From contig JACMPP010000097.1 in assembly GCA_014377445.1 (NCBI GenBank), positions 1-64,000 of the forward strand: a stretch of DNA of 64,000 nucleotides, read 5' to 3'. Source of the DNA: Oligoflexus sp. GTDB taxonomy: Bacteria; Bdellovibrionota_B; Oligoflexia; Oligoflexales; Oligoflexaceae. Shown in pieces: positions 33,200 to 42,681 of this stretch. Under the pieces are notes generated by a model, which was not told the origin of the DNA, ran no database searches, and saw nothing but the letters and a program-made list of their open reading frames with translations. The translations under genes were made by a program, and so were the position numbers. The stretch's first letter is position 1. Every line of letters starts with the position of its first letter.

Positions 33200-36100
33200 G
33201 AGCTTTATTTGGCATGAATGGATCTGCCACAGCAACTACAGCTTTCTCAAAGGAGCATCTTACCCAGCGGAGTTTGTGCATCGCGCAGCGGGCCTGGGTT
33301 ATCGCGGCGTTGGTATTTGCGATTACAACGGCGTCTATGGACTCGTTCAGGCTTTTCAGGCTCACAAGAAGAGCCTTGAGTACTCTTCTCTCAAGCTCTT
33401 TCATGGCATTGAATTCTCGCTCCGTCATGAACCCACTCAGGCTCTGAGTCTGCAAGAGACCCTGGTGCTCAAGGCGACGACCCGAAGAGGTTATCAAACC
33501 CTCTGTTCTCTCGCCACGATCGCGCACCAGGACGGTGAAAAGAAGCCTCAGATCCCCCTTGATGTCATCGCCGCCGCTCCCAAGGATGGGCTCATCTGTC
33601 TACAGCCCATGCGCGGCTATATTCGTACGCATAGCCCTGAGGCGACTGCACTCTATTACAAGCGGCTCAAGGACATCTTTGGCCCAAACCTTTATCTCGT
33701 TTTGAGTCGCCATCTCAATCCGATCGAGGATCGTTGGATTCAGCTCACCCTCGCCTTGAGCCAGCAATTGGGCATCACCTGCCTTTTCAGTCAGGACGCC
33801 TACTTCCATCGCCCCGAAGATAAATATCTTCACGACGTCCTGCAGGCGATTCGCCTCAATCAGCCCATCGATACGATCGTGCCGCAACTCTTTGTCAACG
33901 AGGAGCGTTGCCTCAGAGACCTGGACACACTCGCCCATCGTTATCAGCCCTTCGCGGACTGCTCGCGCATTCTCAGAAATGGGGAAGAACTCGCCGAGAC
34001 CTTCGATTTCTCTCTGAGCCACCTCCGCTATCATTATCCCAAGGAATTTATTCCCGAAGCTTATACCTCGCAGACCTTTCTCGAGAAGCTGGTGCACGAA
34101 GGGGTCGCGAAGCGTTATCCCGAAGGCCATTCCAGCAAGATCACCAAGATGATCGAGAAGGAATTGATCCTGATCAACCTGCTGGGTTTCGCTGATTATT
34201 TTCTAACCGTTTGGGACATTGTGCGTTGGGCGAAAGAGCAAAATATCCTCTGCCAGGGACGGGGTTCGGCCGCCAACTCGGTGACCTGCTATGTCCTGCA
34301 CGTCACCGCACTCGATCCCATGGCCAGCGATCTTCTCTTTGAACGCTTCTTAAGCCAGGAGCGCGGCGAGCCACCGGATATCGACATCGACTTCGAACAC
34401 GAACGGCGCGAGGAGGTGATCCAGTACATCTACCAACGCTACGGCCGCAATCGGGCGGCGATGGTGGCCAACGTGATTTGCTTTCGCGGCAAAAGTGCCT
34501 TTCGTTCGATCGGCAAGGCCTTTGGCGTGCCCGATGCCTGGATCGGACAGATCGCCGAACACAAAAGCCTCTATCGCCGCGAACAGGAAAAACCCAAGCT
34601 GCCCGACGATCTACAGGCCGGGGTCGCGCCTTATTGCGATTGGGAGCTCTGGCAAACGCTGAGCCAGCGCATCGAAGGTTTTCCTCGCCACCTCGGCATC
34701 CACTCCGGTGGCTTCGTCATCAGCAATGAGGTGATGGACACGATCTGCGGCCAAGAGCCTGCGACTATGCCCGGTAGAACCGTGATCCAGTGGAGCAAAG
34801 ATGATATCGAGGCTCTCAATATTTTCAAAATTGATGTCCTGGCCCTCGGCATGCTCACTGTGCTGCGCAAAGGCTTCGCCACGATCCGCGAGCACTATCA
34901 TCGGGAACTCTATCTTCACACGGTCCCAAGTCAGGATCCCAAGACCTTTGCCATGATCCAAAAGGGCGATACGGTCGGCACCTTTCAGATCGAATCCCGT
35001 GCGCAGATGTCGATGCTCCCACGCCTCAAACCTGAGACCTTCTATGATCTGGTGGTGCAGGTCGGCATCATTCGGCCCGGACCGATACAGGGCGGTTTGA
35101 TTCATCCTTACATCCGGCGGCGGCAGGGTCTTGAACCGGTGCATTTCCCGGATCCAAGGCTTATTCCTATTCTCCATCGTACGCTGGGCATCCCCATCTT
35201 TCAGGAACAGATCATGCGCGTGGCGATGAAGATCGGCGACTTCACACCCGGGGAAGCGGATGAGTTGCGCAAGAAAATTGGGTCCTGGTCGCTCAGCAAA
35301 GATCTCGAGGAACTCGTGGCCAAGCTCCTTAAGGGCATGCTCAAAAATGGAGTCGATCCGGCTTTTGCCGAGCAGATCGTAGGCTATCTCCAAGGCTTTG
35401 CGAGCTATGGTTTCCCTGAGTCTCATGCCGCCTCCTTCGCCCTGCTCGCCTATGCTTCGAGCTACATGAAATGTCATTTCCCAGAAGCCTTCTATATGGC
35501 TCTTCTCAATTCGCAGCCTATGGGTTTCTATTCGACCCATGCCCTTATTCAAAGCGCAAAGCGCGAAGGCCTGGCTTTCCTGCCGCCTGATATCAATCTT
35601 TCCCATTGGGATTCCAGTCTTGAGAAGATCGGAAGTAGCGATCGCTTTGCCATACGCCTGGGCTTTCACCTGATCAAGGGCCTTGCAAAAGGCACGATGG
35701 AAGAACTGCTTAAGCGTCGCCAAAAACAGGTGTATTGGTCCACGCTGCAAAAATTTATGAACGATGCCGAAGGCACGAGCCGTCGCGATCTCAGCGCTCT
35801 TGCCGCCGCCGATACCCTTCAGGGTTTTCGCATCGATCGTCGCGAAGCCCTCTGGCTGATGGAGACCTTTCCACGCGCGCCCCTGCTCGAGACAGAGTGG
35901 CCTTATCAATTTGAGTCCGAAACTGCGCTGGAGAAGATGGAACGCGATTTCGAATCCTTCACGAGCAGTCTCGAGGCGCATCCAACTGTGCTGATCAAAC
36001 GCTTCGCCTGGCGTTATTCCCTAAGACCGAATCAACTCCTGCGTGCCAAAGACCTTCTTGATGCGCGCGCGAACGATACGATCAAGGTCTTTGGTATGGT

Positions 36101-36404
36101 GCTCATTCGCCAATCCCCGCCAACGGCGAAGGGCATACTCTTCATCACGCTCGAAGACGATACGGGTTTCATCAACCTGGTTTGCAAACCCAAGACGATC
36201 GATCTCTTCCGAGAAATTCTCTGGCAGCATAGCTTTATCTGTGTGAGCGGGCGTTTACAGAGGGATAAGGATAGCATTTCGATTCTGGTGGAGCAGGCCT
36301 ATCGACCCGTTTCGGATATTCGTCCGATTCAGCAGGAACAAAACCAAGGCCAGACAAGTGTCGAGCATTGGGAACAGATCCCACCGGTCAGAAACTTTCG
36401 TTGA
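33192..36404 (+). CDS. dnaE2: error-prone DNA polymerase DnaE2 (ImuC)
   Basis: A 1070-residue C-family polymerase for translesion synthesis and damage-induced mutagenesis. The N-terminal PHP domain opens WICHSNYSFLKGASYPAEF; its phrase CDYNGVYG departs from the usual TDxDGLYG. The polymerase core has LCQGRGSAANS, then the catalytic PDIDIDFEHERREEV, FPRHLGIHSGG and RPGPIQGG. The region QGFASYGFPESHAASF and a C-terminal OB fold (IKVFGMVLIRQ...GILFITLEDDTG, in parts) follow. The length and GFPESHA context fit DnaE2 rather than DnaE1. Overlaps imuB by 8 bases. Its TGA is directly abutted by the PilZ gene stop on the other strand. Confidence 0.95.
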   Translation: MDKSFIWHEWICHSNYSFLKGASYPAEFVHRAAGLGYRGVGICDYNGVYGLVQAFQAHKKSLEYSSLKLFHGIEFSLRHEPTQALSLQETLVLKATTRRGYQTLCSLATIAHQDGEKKPQIPLDVIAAAPKDGLICLQPMRGYIRTHSPEATALYYKRLKDIFGPNLYLVLSRHLNPIEDRWIQLTLALSQQLGITCLFSQDAYFHRPEDKYLHDVLQAIRLNQPIDTIVPQLFVNEERCLRDLDTLAHRYQPFADCSRILRNGEELAETFDFSLSHLRYHYPKEFIPEAYTSQTFLEKLVHEGVAKRYPEGHSSKITKMIEKELILINLLGFADYFLTVWDIVRWAKEQNILCQGRGSAANSVTCYVLHVTALDPMASDLLFERFLSQERGEPPDIDIDFEHERREEVIQYIYQRYGRNRAAMVANVICFRGKSAFRSIGKAFGVPDAWIGQIAEHKSLYRREQEKPKLPDDLQAGVAPYCDWELWQTLSQRIEGFPRHLGIHSGGFVISNEVMDTICGQEPATMPGRTVIQWSKDDIEALNIFKIDVLALGMLTVLRKGFATIREHYHRELYLHTVPSQDPKTFAMIQKGDTVGTFQIESRAQMSMLPRLKPETFYDLVVQVGIIRPGPIQGGLIHPYIRRRQGLEPVHFPDPRLIPILHRTLGIPIFQEQIMRVAMKIGDFTPGEADELRKKIGSWSLSKDLEELVAKLLKGMLKNGVDPAFAEQIVGYLQGFASYGFPESHAASFALLAYASSYMKCHFPEAFYMALLNSQPMGFYSTHALIQSAKREGLAFLPPDINLSHWDSSLEKIGSSDRFAIRLGFHLIKGLAKGTMEELLKRRQKQVYWSTLQKFMNDAEGTSRRDLSALAAADTLQGFRIDRREALWLMETFPRAPLLETEWPYQFESETALEKMERDFESFTSSLEAHPTVLIKRFAWRYSLRPNQLLRAKDLLDARANDTIKVFGMVLIRQSPPTAKGILFITLEDDTGFINLVCKPKTIDLFREILWQHSFICVSGRLQRDKDSISILVEQAYRPVSDIRPIQQEQNQGQTSVEHWEQIPPVRNFR

Positions 36405-36758
36405 TCAGAGCTTGCCTCTTTGGATGAGCAGGCGCTGTTCTTCCATGATCTTCGCGAGGGGTATACGCGTGTTGGCTAAAAGCTTAATCGCAATATCAGA
36501 GGGTGTCACACGAATGATGACACCCTTGACTTCGATCACACCTCGTTTATCTGGAAAGATAATTCTGCCTGAGATCGTGTCTTTTTCAAAAAAAGTCATA
36601 CCCTTTTTTGGTGAGAACTTAACGCCGGCCTCGGAAAGATCGAGGACAATAAATTTATTTTTATCACACTCGAACATAGGAGCTTCCGCTGGACGATAGG
36701 AAATACGGAAATATTCCCTGGCGTTCTTTTCATCATTGGATTTCTTATCGTTGCTCAT
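36405..36758 (-). CDS. PilZ-domain protein (probable c-di-GMP binding)
   Basis: A 117-residue stand-alone PilZ domain. The c-di-GMP motifs are present in shortened form: an Arg-rich REYFRISYR (residues ~14-22, matching RxxxR) and DLSEAGVKF (about 39-47, matching D/NxSxxG). The rest is the beta barrel plus a C-terminal helix EEQRLLIQR. Such proteins act as cytoplasmic adaptors for motility or envelope machines. It is 24 bases downstream of a lipoprotein gene on the same strand, so the two likely form an operon. Confidence 0.85.
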   Translation of the reverse strand: MSNDKKSNDEKNAREYFRISYRPAEAPMFECDKNKFIVLDLSEAGVKFSPKKGMTFFEKDTISGRIIFPDKRGVIEVKGVIIRVTPSDIAIKLLANTRIPLAKIMEEQRLLIQRGKL

Positions 36759-36782
36759 AGCCTCGCCTCACTCCTTTCTTAT

Positions 36783-37643
36783 CTAGCGTTTGCCGCCGTT
36801 GACCTTGACCGTTTTCTTCTGCACAGGGGCACGCGGCGGAGGATATGGCAACTTGATCACCATAGAATCCACCTGGTCCATTCTCAGTACCGATTGAAAC
36901 GCTAAGTAATAATAACCTCGATTGGACATTTGGGCTCTAAAAATTCCTGATTCCGAGGTGGCCGGAAAATCAAAGTCATCGATAAGAGACGGAAGGTTCG
37001 ATCCAGCCTGCCAGTGGAGGTAGACCATTCGCCCTTTGGGCTCCATCGAACGGGATGCAAAAAGAATCTTGGGTGCGTTAGGGGCCGCTACGAGACCGAT
37101 GCGGGATTTGTTCAGATGAAAGCGACCTAAGAAGACTTTCTTGCCTTCGAACATTTTACGGCAGAGAGGGACCTGCGACTGAGGCACTTCAACACCAAGC
37201 TTGGATACAACTTTTAAGTTGAGGTCCATATTGGGTTCGAGTTTGACAGGGACCTGAGGCGGCAAACCTTCCGTAAGCTTGATCCACTGACCTGCCAGCA
37301 GATAGCGATCGACCTGAATGGGTCCGGTGATCAGCGTAAAGCGACAATCCCCCATCTGCACGCTGATGCGGGAATCGACGCCTTGTCTGGCCATCGCGGG
37401 AATCGCATCGAAGGGATCGGCAGTCTTACCTACGCGCAGAGGCAAAGGCAGGGACGATTCGAAGGAAACCGAAGACTCACTTCGCTTCAAATCGTCGAAA
37501 TAGGCTTTGTCATCAACCTTCACGCCTGTCGGTTCGTTCGATAATCCGAAGTCGGCAATTTCATCAAAGCCGCCCTTAGGCTTGCGCGATGCGCAGGCCC
37601 AGAACAGTGACGAAATTAAGGCTATGAGTAACAGCCGAACCAT
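36783..37643 (-). CDS. lipoprotein of unknown function
   Basis: A 286-residue protein with a lipoprotein signal (VRLLLIALISSLFWAC, lipidated Cys at about residue 17) followed by a hydrophilic linker and a beta-rich domain. Recognisable phrases are VPLCRKMFEGKKVFLGRF and a Pro-rich basic end (PYPPPRAPVQKKTVKV). No family was recognised. It is the first gene of a two-gene unit with the PilZ protein, which hints at a role in the envelope linked to c-di-GMP; that is only contextual. Confidence 0.75.
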   Translation of the reverse strand: MVRLLLIALISSLFWACASRKPKGGFDEIADFGLSNEPTGVKVDDKAYFDDLKRSESSVSFESSLPLPLRVGKTADPFDAIPAMARQGVDSRISVQMGDCRFTLITGPIQVDRYLLAGQWIKLTEGLPPQVPVKLEPNMDLNLKVVSKLGVEVPQSQVPLCRKMFEGKKVFLGRFHLNKSRIGLVAAPNAPKILFASRSMEPKGRMVYLHWQAGSNLPSLIDDFDFPATSESGIFRAQMSNRGYYYLAFQSVLRMDQVDSMVIKLPYPPPRAPVQKKTVKVNGGKR

Positions 37644-37841
37644 CGAGACTCCAGATAGAGAGATACGGGAATAGCTTCGGACAAAAACGTAAAGAATTTA
37701 ATGGGATACAGCTAGCGAGACCTTGGGGATTTCGCCATACCACTGGGGATTTTGCAAGGGGATCAAGAAGTTAGGGTGCTGCACAAAAACTGGGGAAAGT
37801 CTTTGATTAAAGGCAAAGAAGCGGAAAAAGCAGCTATGAAA

Positions 37842-38657
37842 TCAAACGAGACGACCACATCCCAACTTATGTTGCCGGGTGTACTCGCCAACCAGGATTC
37901 CAGTCGCTGCCGCTACGTTTAGGCTCTCAACTTGTCCTGTGGTGGGGATCGCGAGCCTCTGATCGACTTTGCGCTCGACCTCTTTCGACATCCCGTGAAC
38001 CTCGTGACCAAGCACGAGAGCGACACGGTCCGGAAGCCTTGTTTCATAGAGCGAACTCGCTTCGTGGCTCGATGTACCCAGAACCGAATAGCCCAAAGAT
38101 TTGGCCCATTCGCAGAACGCGACGCCCGATTCTGCTACAAAAACCTCGACAAATTCAGCTCCGCCCTCACTCATACGGGCTGCGGCCGCTGACATGGGAG
38201 CCATGGTTTTGGGTCCGATGATGTAAGGCCAGCCGAAGCTTGCCATCACGCGCATGATCGTTCCGATATTGTGCGGATTTTGTACACCATCGAGATAAAT
38301 CAAAGGCACAGCTTCTTTGTGTTTCGCGAGGATTTGTTCGAGATCGCGGAGAGGACGGTAAGGCGCCTGCCTAGCAAGAATAGCTACGCCTTCATGATGC
38401 ACAGAGCCAGTAATCTTCTCGAGCTCTTTGCCTGTGACGGTGTGGTAGGCCTTACGGTTCGCAGCGCACCATTGCAAAAGAGGCTTAAATTCCCGCATCG
38501 TCTCTTCGGTGACATAAACCCGAATGATATCTGGCCGACGCTTGTCATTGCTGCCAAGCTTTTCGCAGATATGGAGCCCGTAATAGAGCAACTCAGGAAC
38601 CTGAGGTTTTTTGACTTGATTACGGGGGATGATGGTTTTACTCAATTTGCAACTCAC
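37842..38657 (-). CDS. SpoU-family RNA 2'-O-methyltransferase (TrmH/RlmB-like)
   Basis: A 271-residue SPOUT methyltransferase. The N-terminal part resembles the RNA-binding L30e-like substrate domain (about residues 25-105, with VHHEGVAIL). The catalytic trefoil-knot domain follows: motif 1 LDGVQNPHNIGTIMRVMASF at about 122-141, motif 2 ALVLGHEVHGMS and motif 3 IPTTGQVESLNVAAATGI. It should methylate a ribose in rRNA or tRNA using SAM; which one cannot be told. The start is GTG at 38657 (a TTG a few codons later is possible). Located 61 bases downstream of the persulfide dioxygenase gene. Confidence 0.9.
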   Translation of the reverse strand: MSCKLSKTIIPRNQVKKPQVPELLYYGLHICEKLGSNDKRRPDIIRVYVTEETMREFKPLLQWCAANRKAYHTVTGKELEKITGSVHHEGVAILARQAPYRPLRDLEQILAKHKEAVPLIYLDGVQNPHNIGTIMRVMASFGWPYIIGPKTMAPMSAAAARMSEGGAEFVEVFVAESGVAFCEWAKSLGYSVLGTSSHEASSLYETRLPDRVALVLGHEVHGMSKEVERKVDQRLAIPTTGQVESLNVAAATGILVGEYTRQHKLGCGRLV

Positions 38658-38718
38658 AGACTAGCAATGGAAGACGACTTCTACCCAATGCCTTCTGGAA
38701 TTGCAAAGACGAAACGTA

Positions 38719-39417
38719 TCAGGAGACCGCTGGACGCTTCCCGCAGGCCAGGTTCGCTGGCAGAGCTTCGTGCAGCTTCTTCGGTACAGGGAGACCAAGA
38801 TCAGCCATGATCTTCACGAATTCCTCGCGGCTGACACCATCCTTCAGACGAGGATTATGGACCTTCTCCATAGCGATCGAACTGCTCGTATGACCTTTGT
38901 AATCATGTGCAGGATAAACGATGGTCTCAGGAGGAAGGGCAAAGAGCTTCTCTCGAACGTTGTCATAAAGTTGTTCCGCACTGCCGTTTTGAAAATCCGT
39001 GCGCCCACAGCCTCGAACCAGGAGTGTGTCGCCCGTAAAAACGCGATCGGGAAGGACGAAGCACAGGGAGCACGAGCTGTGTCCCGGCGTCTCCAAAACT
39101 TTCAGAGAGTAGGCTCCAAACTTGACGAAATCACCATCTTTCAAAGCGATGTCCGCGCAGGGCAAAGACGCATTCCTGGACACGCAAGTCTTGGCGCCGA
39201 GACGCGATCGCAATTCGTCGGCCGCTGTGATGTGATCGGCGTGCACATGCGTGTCGCAAACATATTTGAGGTCGAGACCATATTCTTGAATGAGTTTGAT
39301 ATCACGTTCTATCGTATCGATGACCGGATCGATCAATATGGCTTCCCGTGTCGCAGGATCGGCCAGAAGATAGGTGTAGGTCGAGGATTCAGGCTCGAAT
39401 AGCTGATGAAATAGCAT
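38719..39417 (-). CDS. ETHE1-like persulfide dioxygenase (metallo-beta-lactamase fold)
   Basis: A 232-residue enzyme of the ETHE1 group, which oxidises glutathione persulfide to sulfite using a single iron. The metal motif THVHADH covers His57, His59, Asp61 and His62. Later ligands appear in LETPGHSSCSLCF, FTGDTLLVRGCGRTDFQ (a typical ETHE1 phrase) and YPAHDYKG. The start at 39417 follows CGGAGTCG at good spacing; the in-frame extension to 39477 overlaps the upstream regulatory region of the divergent GFA gene. No rhodanese domain is fused. Confidence 0.9.
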   Translation of the reverse strand: MLFHQLFEPESSTYTYLLADPATREAILIDPVIDTIERDIKLIQEYGLDLKYVCDTHVHADHITAADELRSRLGAKTCVSRNASLPCADIALKDGDFVKFGAYSLKVLETPGHSSCSLCFVLPDRVFTGDTLLVRGCGRTDFQNGSAEQLYDNVREKLFALPPETIVYPAHDYKGHTSSSIAMEKVHNPRLKDGVSREEFVKIMADLGLPVPKKLHEALPANLACGKRPAVS

Positions 39418-39511
39418 AAAACGACTCCGAAAAATGGGTGCTGGCTTGCCGAATGGAATCGTTGTGATTATGCTCAAGCTTACAATAATTTTCCAGGAGA
39501 GAAGCTACCGA

Positions 39512-39868
39512 ATGGAATTTCCAAAGCATGCAGGCGGATGTCACTGCCAAAACGTTCGCTACGAAGTGCAGATCGACTTAACACAAATCATTAGCTGTAA
39601 TTGCTCAATTTGTCACAAACGGGGCAGTGTTCTGGGCTTTGTCGCGGAAAGCCAGTTTAAGCTCCTGAAGGGCCAGGACGCACAAACTGACTATCAATTT
39701 AACAAGAAAAATATCCATCACCTTTTCTGCAAGACCTGCGGGATCATGTCTTACGGAACAGGCACAGGACCGGATGGAATGAAAATGATCGCCATCAATG
39801 TTCGCTGTTTGGACGGAATCGATGTGTCTGAACTCGATCCCGTCTCTGTCGATGGCAAACTTTTCTAA
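39512..39868 (+). CDS. GFA/Mss4-like zinc-binding protein
   Basis: A 118-residue protein of the glutathione-dependent formaldehyde-activating (GFA) family, a Mss4-like zinc fold. Cysteines are placed as in the family: Cys10 and Cys12 (GGCHCQ), Cys29/31/34 (SCNCSICHKRG) and Cys74/77 (FCKTCGI). The family name overstates what is known; many members have no proven formaldehyde activity. The start at 39512 follows CAGGAG. It is divergent from the ETHE1-like gene and convergent with the acyl-CoA synthetase gene, with only two bases between their stops. Confidence 0.88.
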   Translation: MEFPKHAGGCHCQNVRYEVQIDLTQIISCNCSICHKRGSVLGFVAESQFKLLKGQDAQTDYQFNKKNIHHLFCKTCGIMSYGTGTGPDGMKMIAINVRCLDGIDVSELDPVSVDGKLF

Positions 39869-39870
39869 AA

Positions 39871-41472
39871 TTACTTCTCCCACTTCCAGTCTTTGAACAT
39901 TTCGCGAAGTTCTGTCTTTTTAAACTTGCCGGCAGAAGTACGCGGAATGGTATCGAGGTAGACGAAAGCATCCGGGAGCCAAAGATTAGCGAATTGTGGA
40001 GCGATAAAGGCTCTGAGTTCGTCGGCCGAGGCTTTCATATCCGGTTTCAAAACGATCGCCGCTAAGGGTCTCTCGCTCCACTTTTCGTGAGGCACACCAA
40101 TCACTGCCGCTTCGCGCACAGCGGGATGGCCCATCAAGGCGTTTTCGAGCTGTTGGCTGGCAATCCATTCCCCACCGGATTTGATGAGGTCAGCGATGCG
40201 ATCGTTGATTTGTACGTAGCCTAGAGGACAGCGAGTCGCGATATCACCGGTTCGGAAATAACCGTCCTTGGTCCAGCGATCCTTCGAATCATTCGAAGCA
40301 TAGCTTTGGGTGACCCAAGGCGCACGGATCTGGATTTCCCCACTGGTTTTGCCGTCGTTCGGCACCTCACCGCTATCATTACAAACACGCACTTGCACAA
40401 AAGGTGGCGGAAGCCCCTGCTTCGCCCGCATGTGATACTGCTCATCCAGACTCTTGCCCTTCGCTTCCGGGCTGAGTTTGGCAACCAGACCAATCGGCGA
40501 GGTCTCGGTCATACCCCAGGCGTGAATCAATTCCAAACCGTGGCGATCAAAATCACGAATAAGCTGTTCAGGAGCAGCGGAGCCACCCACGACCATGCGC
40601 GCCTTCAAATTGCGAGGCTTCGCATCAAGAGCTTCTCTCATCCCCATCCAAATCGTGGGAACACCCGCTGCAACAGTCACTTTCTCTTCTTCCATCAGAT
40701 CAAGCAGGCTGGTCGGATCCAGGAATGGCCCCGGCAGAACCTGTTTCGCCCCAACGAGAAGAGCCGTATAGGGAAGGCCCCAGGCGTTGACGTGAAACAT
40801 GGGTACAACCGCCATGAGGCAGTCGGTGAAGGAAAGCTGCAGCGAATCTGGCAAAGCCGAGACAACGGAATGCAGAAGAGTCGAACGATGCGAATAGACC
40901 ACACCTTTGGGACGGCCAGTAGTTCCGCTGGTGTAGCAAGACCCAAGAGCATCGGTTTCTTTGAGTTCGGGTAGAGGCGTATCCTTCGGAGCCGCTTTGA
41001 GTAGAGCTTCGTAGTCGACACGACCTTCCGTCAAAGCTTTGGTTGAATCGACAACAATGACTTTTTCGAAAGGATATTTGCCCTTGAAGGCATCAAAGAG
41101 AGGCAGAAGGACTTCGTCGATGAGGAGCCAACGATCTTTGGCATCCTCGGCGATGTAAGCAATCTCATCGGGATGGAGCCGAAGATTCAGCGTGTGAATG
41201 ACGGCGCCGGCCATGGGAATTCCGAGGTAGGCCTCAAGATGCGAAGAATGATTCCACATGAGAGTGGCGATCCGATCGCCTTTTTTAATACCGCCAGCCA
41301 AAAGCGCTCGCGAGAGCTGCAAGGCTCTCTCAGCGACTTTTCCATAGGTCGAGCGATGGAGACTCCGGTCCGCTTGGCGGGAAACAACCTCAACATGAGA
41401 GCTCACAGTCTGGGCTCTTTGGATCAAAATATCGATTGTCAGAGGCATATTCATCATCGTCGATTCAAACAT
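39871..41472 (-). CDS. long-chain acyl-CoA synthetase (AMP-forming)
   Basis: A 533-residue member of the ANL superfamily that activates fatty acids as acyl-AMP and transfers them to CoA. The P-loop-like motif is [11 protein letters not shown] (A3). Further motifs are [11 protein letters not shown], the A5 motif [10 protein letters not shown], the A8 hinge YFRTGDIA...[16 protein letters not shown] (in parts) and the A10 lysine region [13 protein letters not shown]. The MFHVNAW and GEWIAS phrases are those of medium/long-chain fatty acyl-CoA ligases. Several Met codons cluster at the N-terminus; the first (41472) has GGGAG upstream. Confidence 0.92.
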   Translation of the reverse strand: MFESTMMNMPLTIDILIQRAQTVSSHVEVVSRQADRSLHRSTYGKVAERALQLSRALLAGGIKKGDRIATLMWNHSSHLEAYLGIPMAGAVIHTLNLRLHPDEIAYIAEDAKDRWLLIDEVLLPLFDAFKGKYPFEKVIVVDSTKALTEGRVDYEALLKAAPKDTPLPELKETDALGSCYTSGTTGRPKGVVYSHRSTLLHSVVSALPDSLQLSFTDCLMAVVPMFHVNAWGLPYTALLVGAKQVLPGPFLDPTSLLDLMEEEKVTVAAGVPTIWMGMREALDAKPRNLKARMVVGGSAAPEQLIRDFDRHGLELIHAWGMTETSPIGLVAKLSPEAKGKSLDEQYHMRAKQGLPPPFVQVRVCNDSGEVPNDGKTSGEIQIRAPWVTQSYASNDSKDRWTKDGYFRTGDIATRCPLGYVQINDRIADLIKSGGEWIASQQLENALMGHPAVREAAVIGVPHEKWSERPLAAIVLKPDMKASADELRAFIAPQFANLWLPDAFVYLDTIPRTSAGKFKKTELREMFKDWKWEK

Positions 41473-41575
41473 TAACAGCTCCCTGCTTTACAAATAATAC
41501 TTGGAGTCTGAAAACTCCCTGGTTAAGATGTCTTGATTTGACGGTCCAAGGCCCTTTGCATGAAGGAATGCCGCA

Positions 41576-41932
41576 TTGAAAAACCAATCATTTTTTACTC
41601 GATTCGGTTTCGCAGCAGCTGGCATAAAAACAGCGATTCGAGGCGAATCAAGCTTTCAAATTCAGGTCAGTATAACCGTTATAGTGCTGCTTGCACTGGG
41701 AATTTTGCAAGCCACAACTCTTTGGTGGGCCATCATTACCCTTTGTATTGCGATGGTTTTAACGGCCGAGATGTTCAATACTGCACTCGAACATCTGATT
41801 GATCATATTCACCCCGATCGGCATACTGCTATAGGCGTCGCGAAGGACTGTGCAGCCGGAGCTGTATTGATCAGTAGCCTCGCCTCCGTAGTGATCTTTG
41901 GCTTCTTTCTCATCGATCGATTTAGCAACTAG
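41576..41932 (+). CDS. dgkA: diacylglycerol kinase, DgkA family
   Basis: A 118-residue small integral kinase with three membrane helices. An N-terminal amphipathic helix (FFTRFGFAAAGIKTAIRGE) precedes the first helix. The catalytic signature reads TAEMFNTALEHLIDHI, corresponding to E-x-x-N-[ST]-A-[IL]-E with the essential Glu and Asn. The last part is DCAAGAVLISSLASVVIFG. DgkA phosphorylates diacylglycerol, or undecaprenol in Gram-positive relatives, in the inner membrane. The start is TTG at 41576 with GAAGGAATG just upstream. Confidence 0.92.
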   Translation: MKNQSFFTRFGFAAAGIKTAIRGESSFQIQVSITVIVLLALGILQATTLWWAIITLCIAMVLTAEMFNTALEHLIDHIHPDRHTAIGVAKDCAAGAVLISSLASVVIFGFFLIDRFSN

Positions 41933-42092
41933 ATGTCATCTCATAAATGGAGATCAAGGCGGGAGGAAGGGTGAGGACGGAGTTTGCTACTGCAAATGAG
42001 GATCGGCATCCGACGACCAACCCTAAAGGGCTTCACTCCGGGTCGCGGAGCGATCGTATTTATGAGACGACTTCTAAGATCCGGAGTATAAT

Positions 42093-42536
42093 ATGCGATC
42101 AATTACTCTCATTCCTGCGACTGAGTCGGACCTCGACCGAATTGATCTCTGCCGTGGGTACATTGATGATCTGGTAAAAAGCGATCTCTACGATCTCGCC
42201 TCAGCCACGCGCAAAGCCAAAAAAGAAATCGATGACATTCTCAAGAGACCGACAGCCTCCTTTATGCTCTGCTTTGAGGAGGAGGAAGAAGAAGTCGGCC
42301 ACATCCTGATGAATATCACTCCTACCGATCTCTTCATCTTCAATATGGAAGTTTATGAAGAATTTAGGGGGCAAGGCTACGGTAAATCAATCCTTTTGGC
42401 GGTTGAACAGCTCGCAATTGAGAAAGATCTGAACCGAATGACACTGAGTGTGTCGCCTTTAAACAAGCGGGCGCTGAAGCTCTACAAGAACTCGGGCTTC
42501 TCCGAACTCTTCGTGCACATGGAAAAACGCCTTTAG
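42093..42536 (+). CDS. GNAT-family N-acetyltransferase
   Basis: A 147-residue acetyltransferase. Motif A is VYEEFRGQGYGKSILLAVEQ at about residues 87-106, containing the acetyl-CoA pyrophosphate loop (R/QxxGxG/A as RGQGYG). Motif B follows as MTLSVSPLNKRALKLYKNSGF. The substrate cannot be predicted from sequence. The start at 42093 follows CCGGAG. It ends at a hairpin shared with the convergent DUF1993 gene. Confidence 0.87.
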   Translation: MRSITLIPATESDLDRIDLCRGYIDDLVKSDLYDLASATRKAKKEIDDILKRPTASFMLCFEEEEEEVGHILMNITPTDLFIFNMEVYEEFRGQGYGKSILLAVEQLAIEKDLNRMTLSVSPLNKRALKLYKNSGFSELFVHMEKRL

Positions 42537-42612
42537 GCATTAGGCCACTATTAAGCCAAAAGAGACCGGTTGCTGCGGATTTTCGCAAGATTGCTTTTAA
42601 TCGAACACAAGT

Positions 42613-42651
42613 AAAAAGCCTGGCCTTAGCAAAGAGCAAAGTCAGGCTTTT
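42613..42651. terminator. bidirectional terminator between convergent GNAT and DUF1993 genes
   Basis: AAAAGCCTG (42614-42622) pairs with CAGGCTTTT (42643-42651), with A's on the left and T's on the right arm, so both strands gain a U tract. The loop is about 20 bases, longer than usual. Confidence 0.7.
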
Positions 42652-42681
42652 CTACTATTCGACGTCTGTAAAGAGACATTC

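Noticed and set aside
39512-39868. GFA protein as a proven formaldehyde-detoxifying enzyme together with ETHE1.
   Set aside because: Only the zinc fold is supported; many family members lack such activity and no formaldehyde dehydrogenase gene is nearby.
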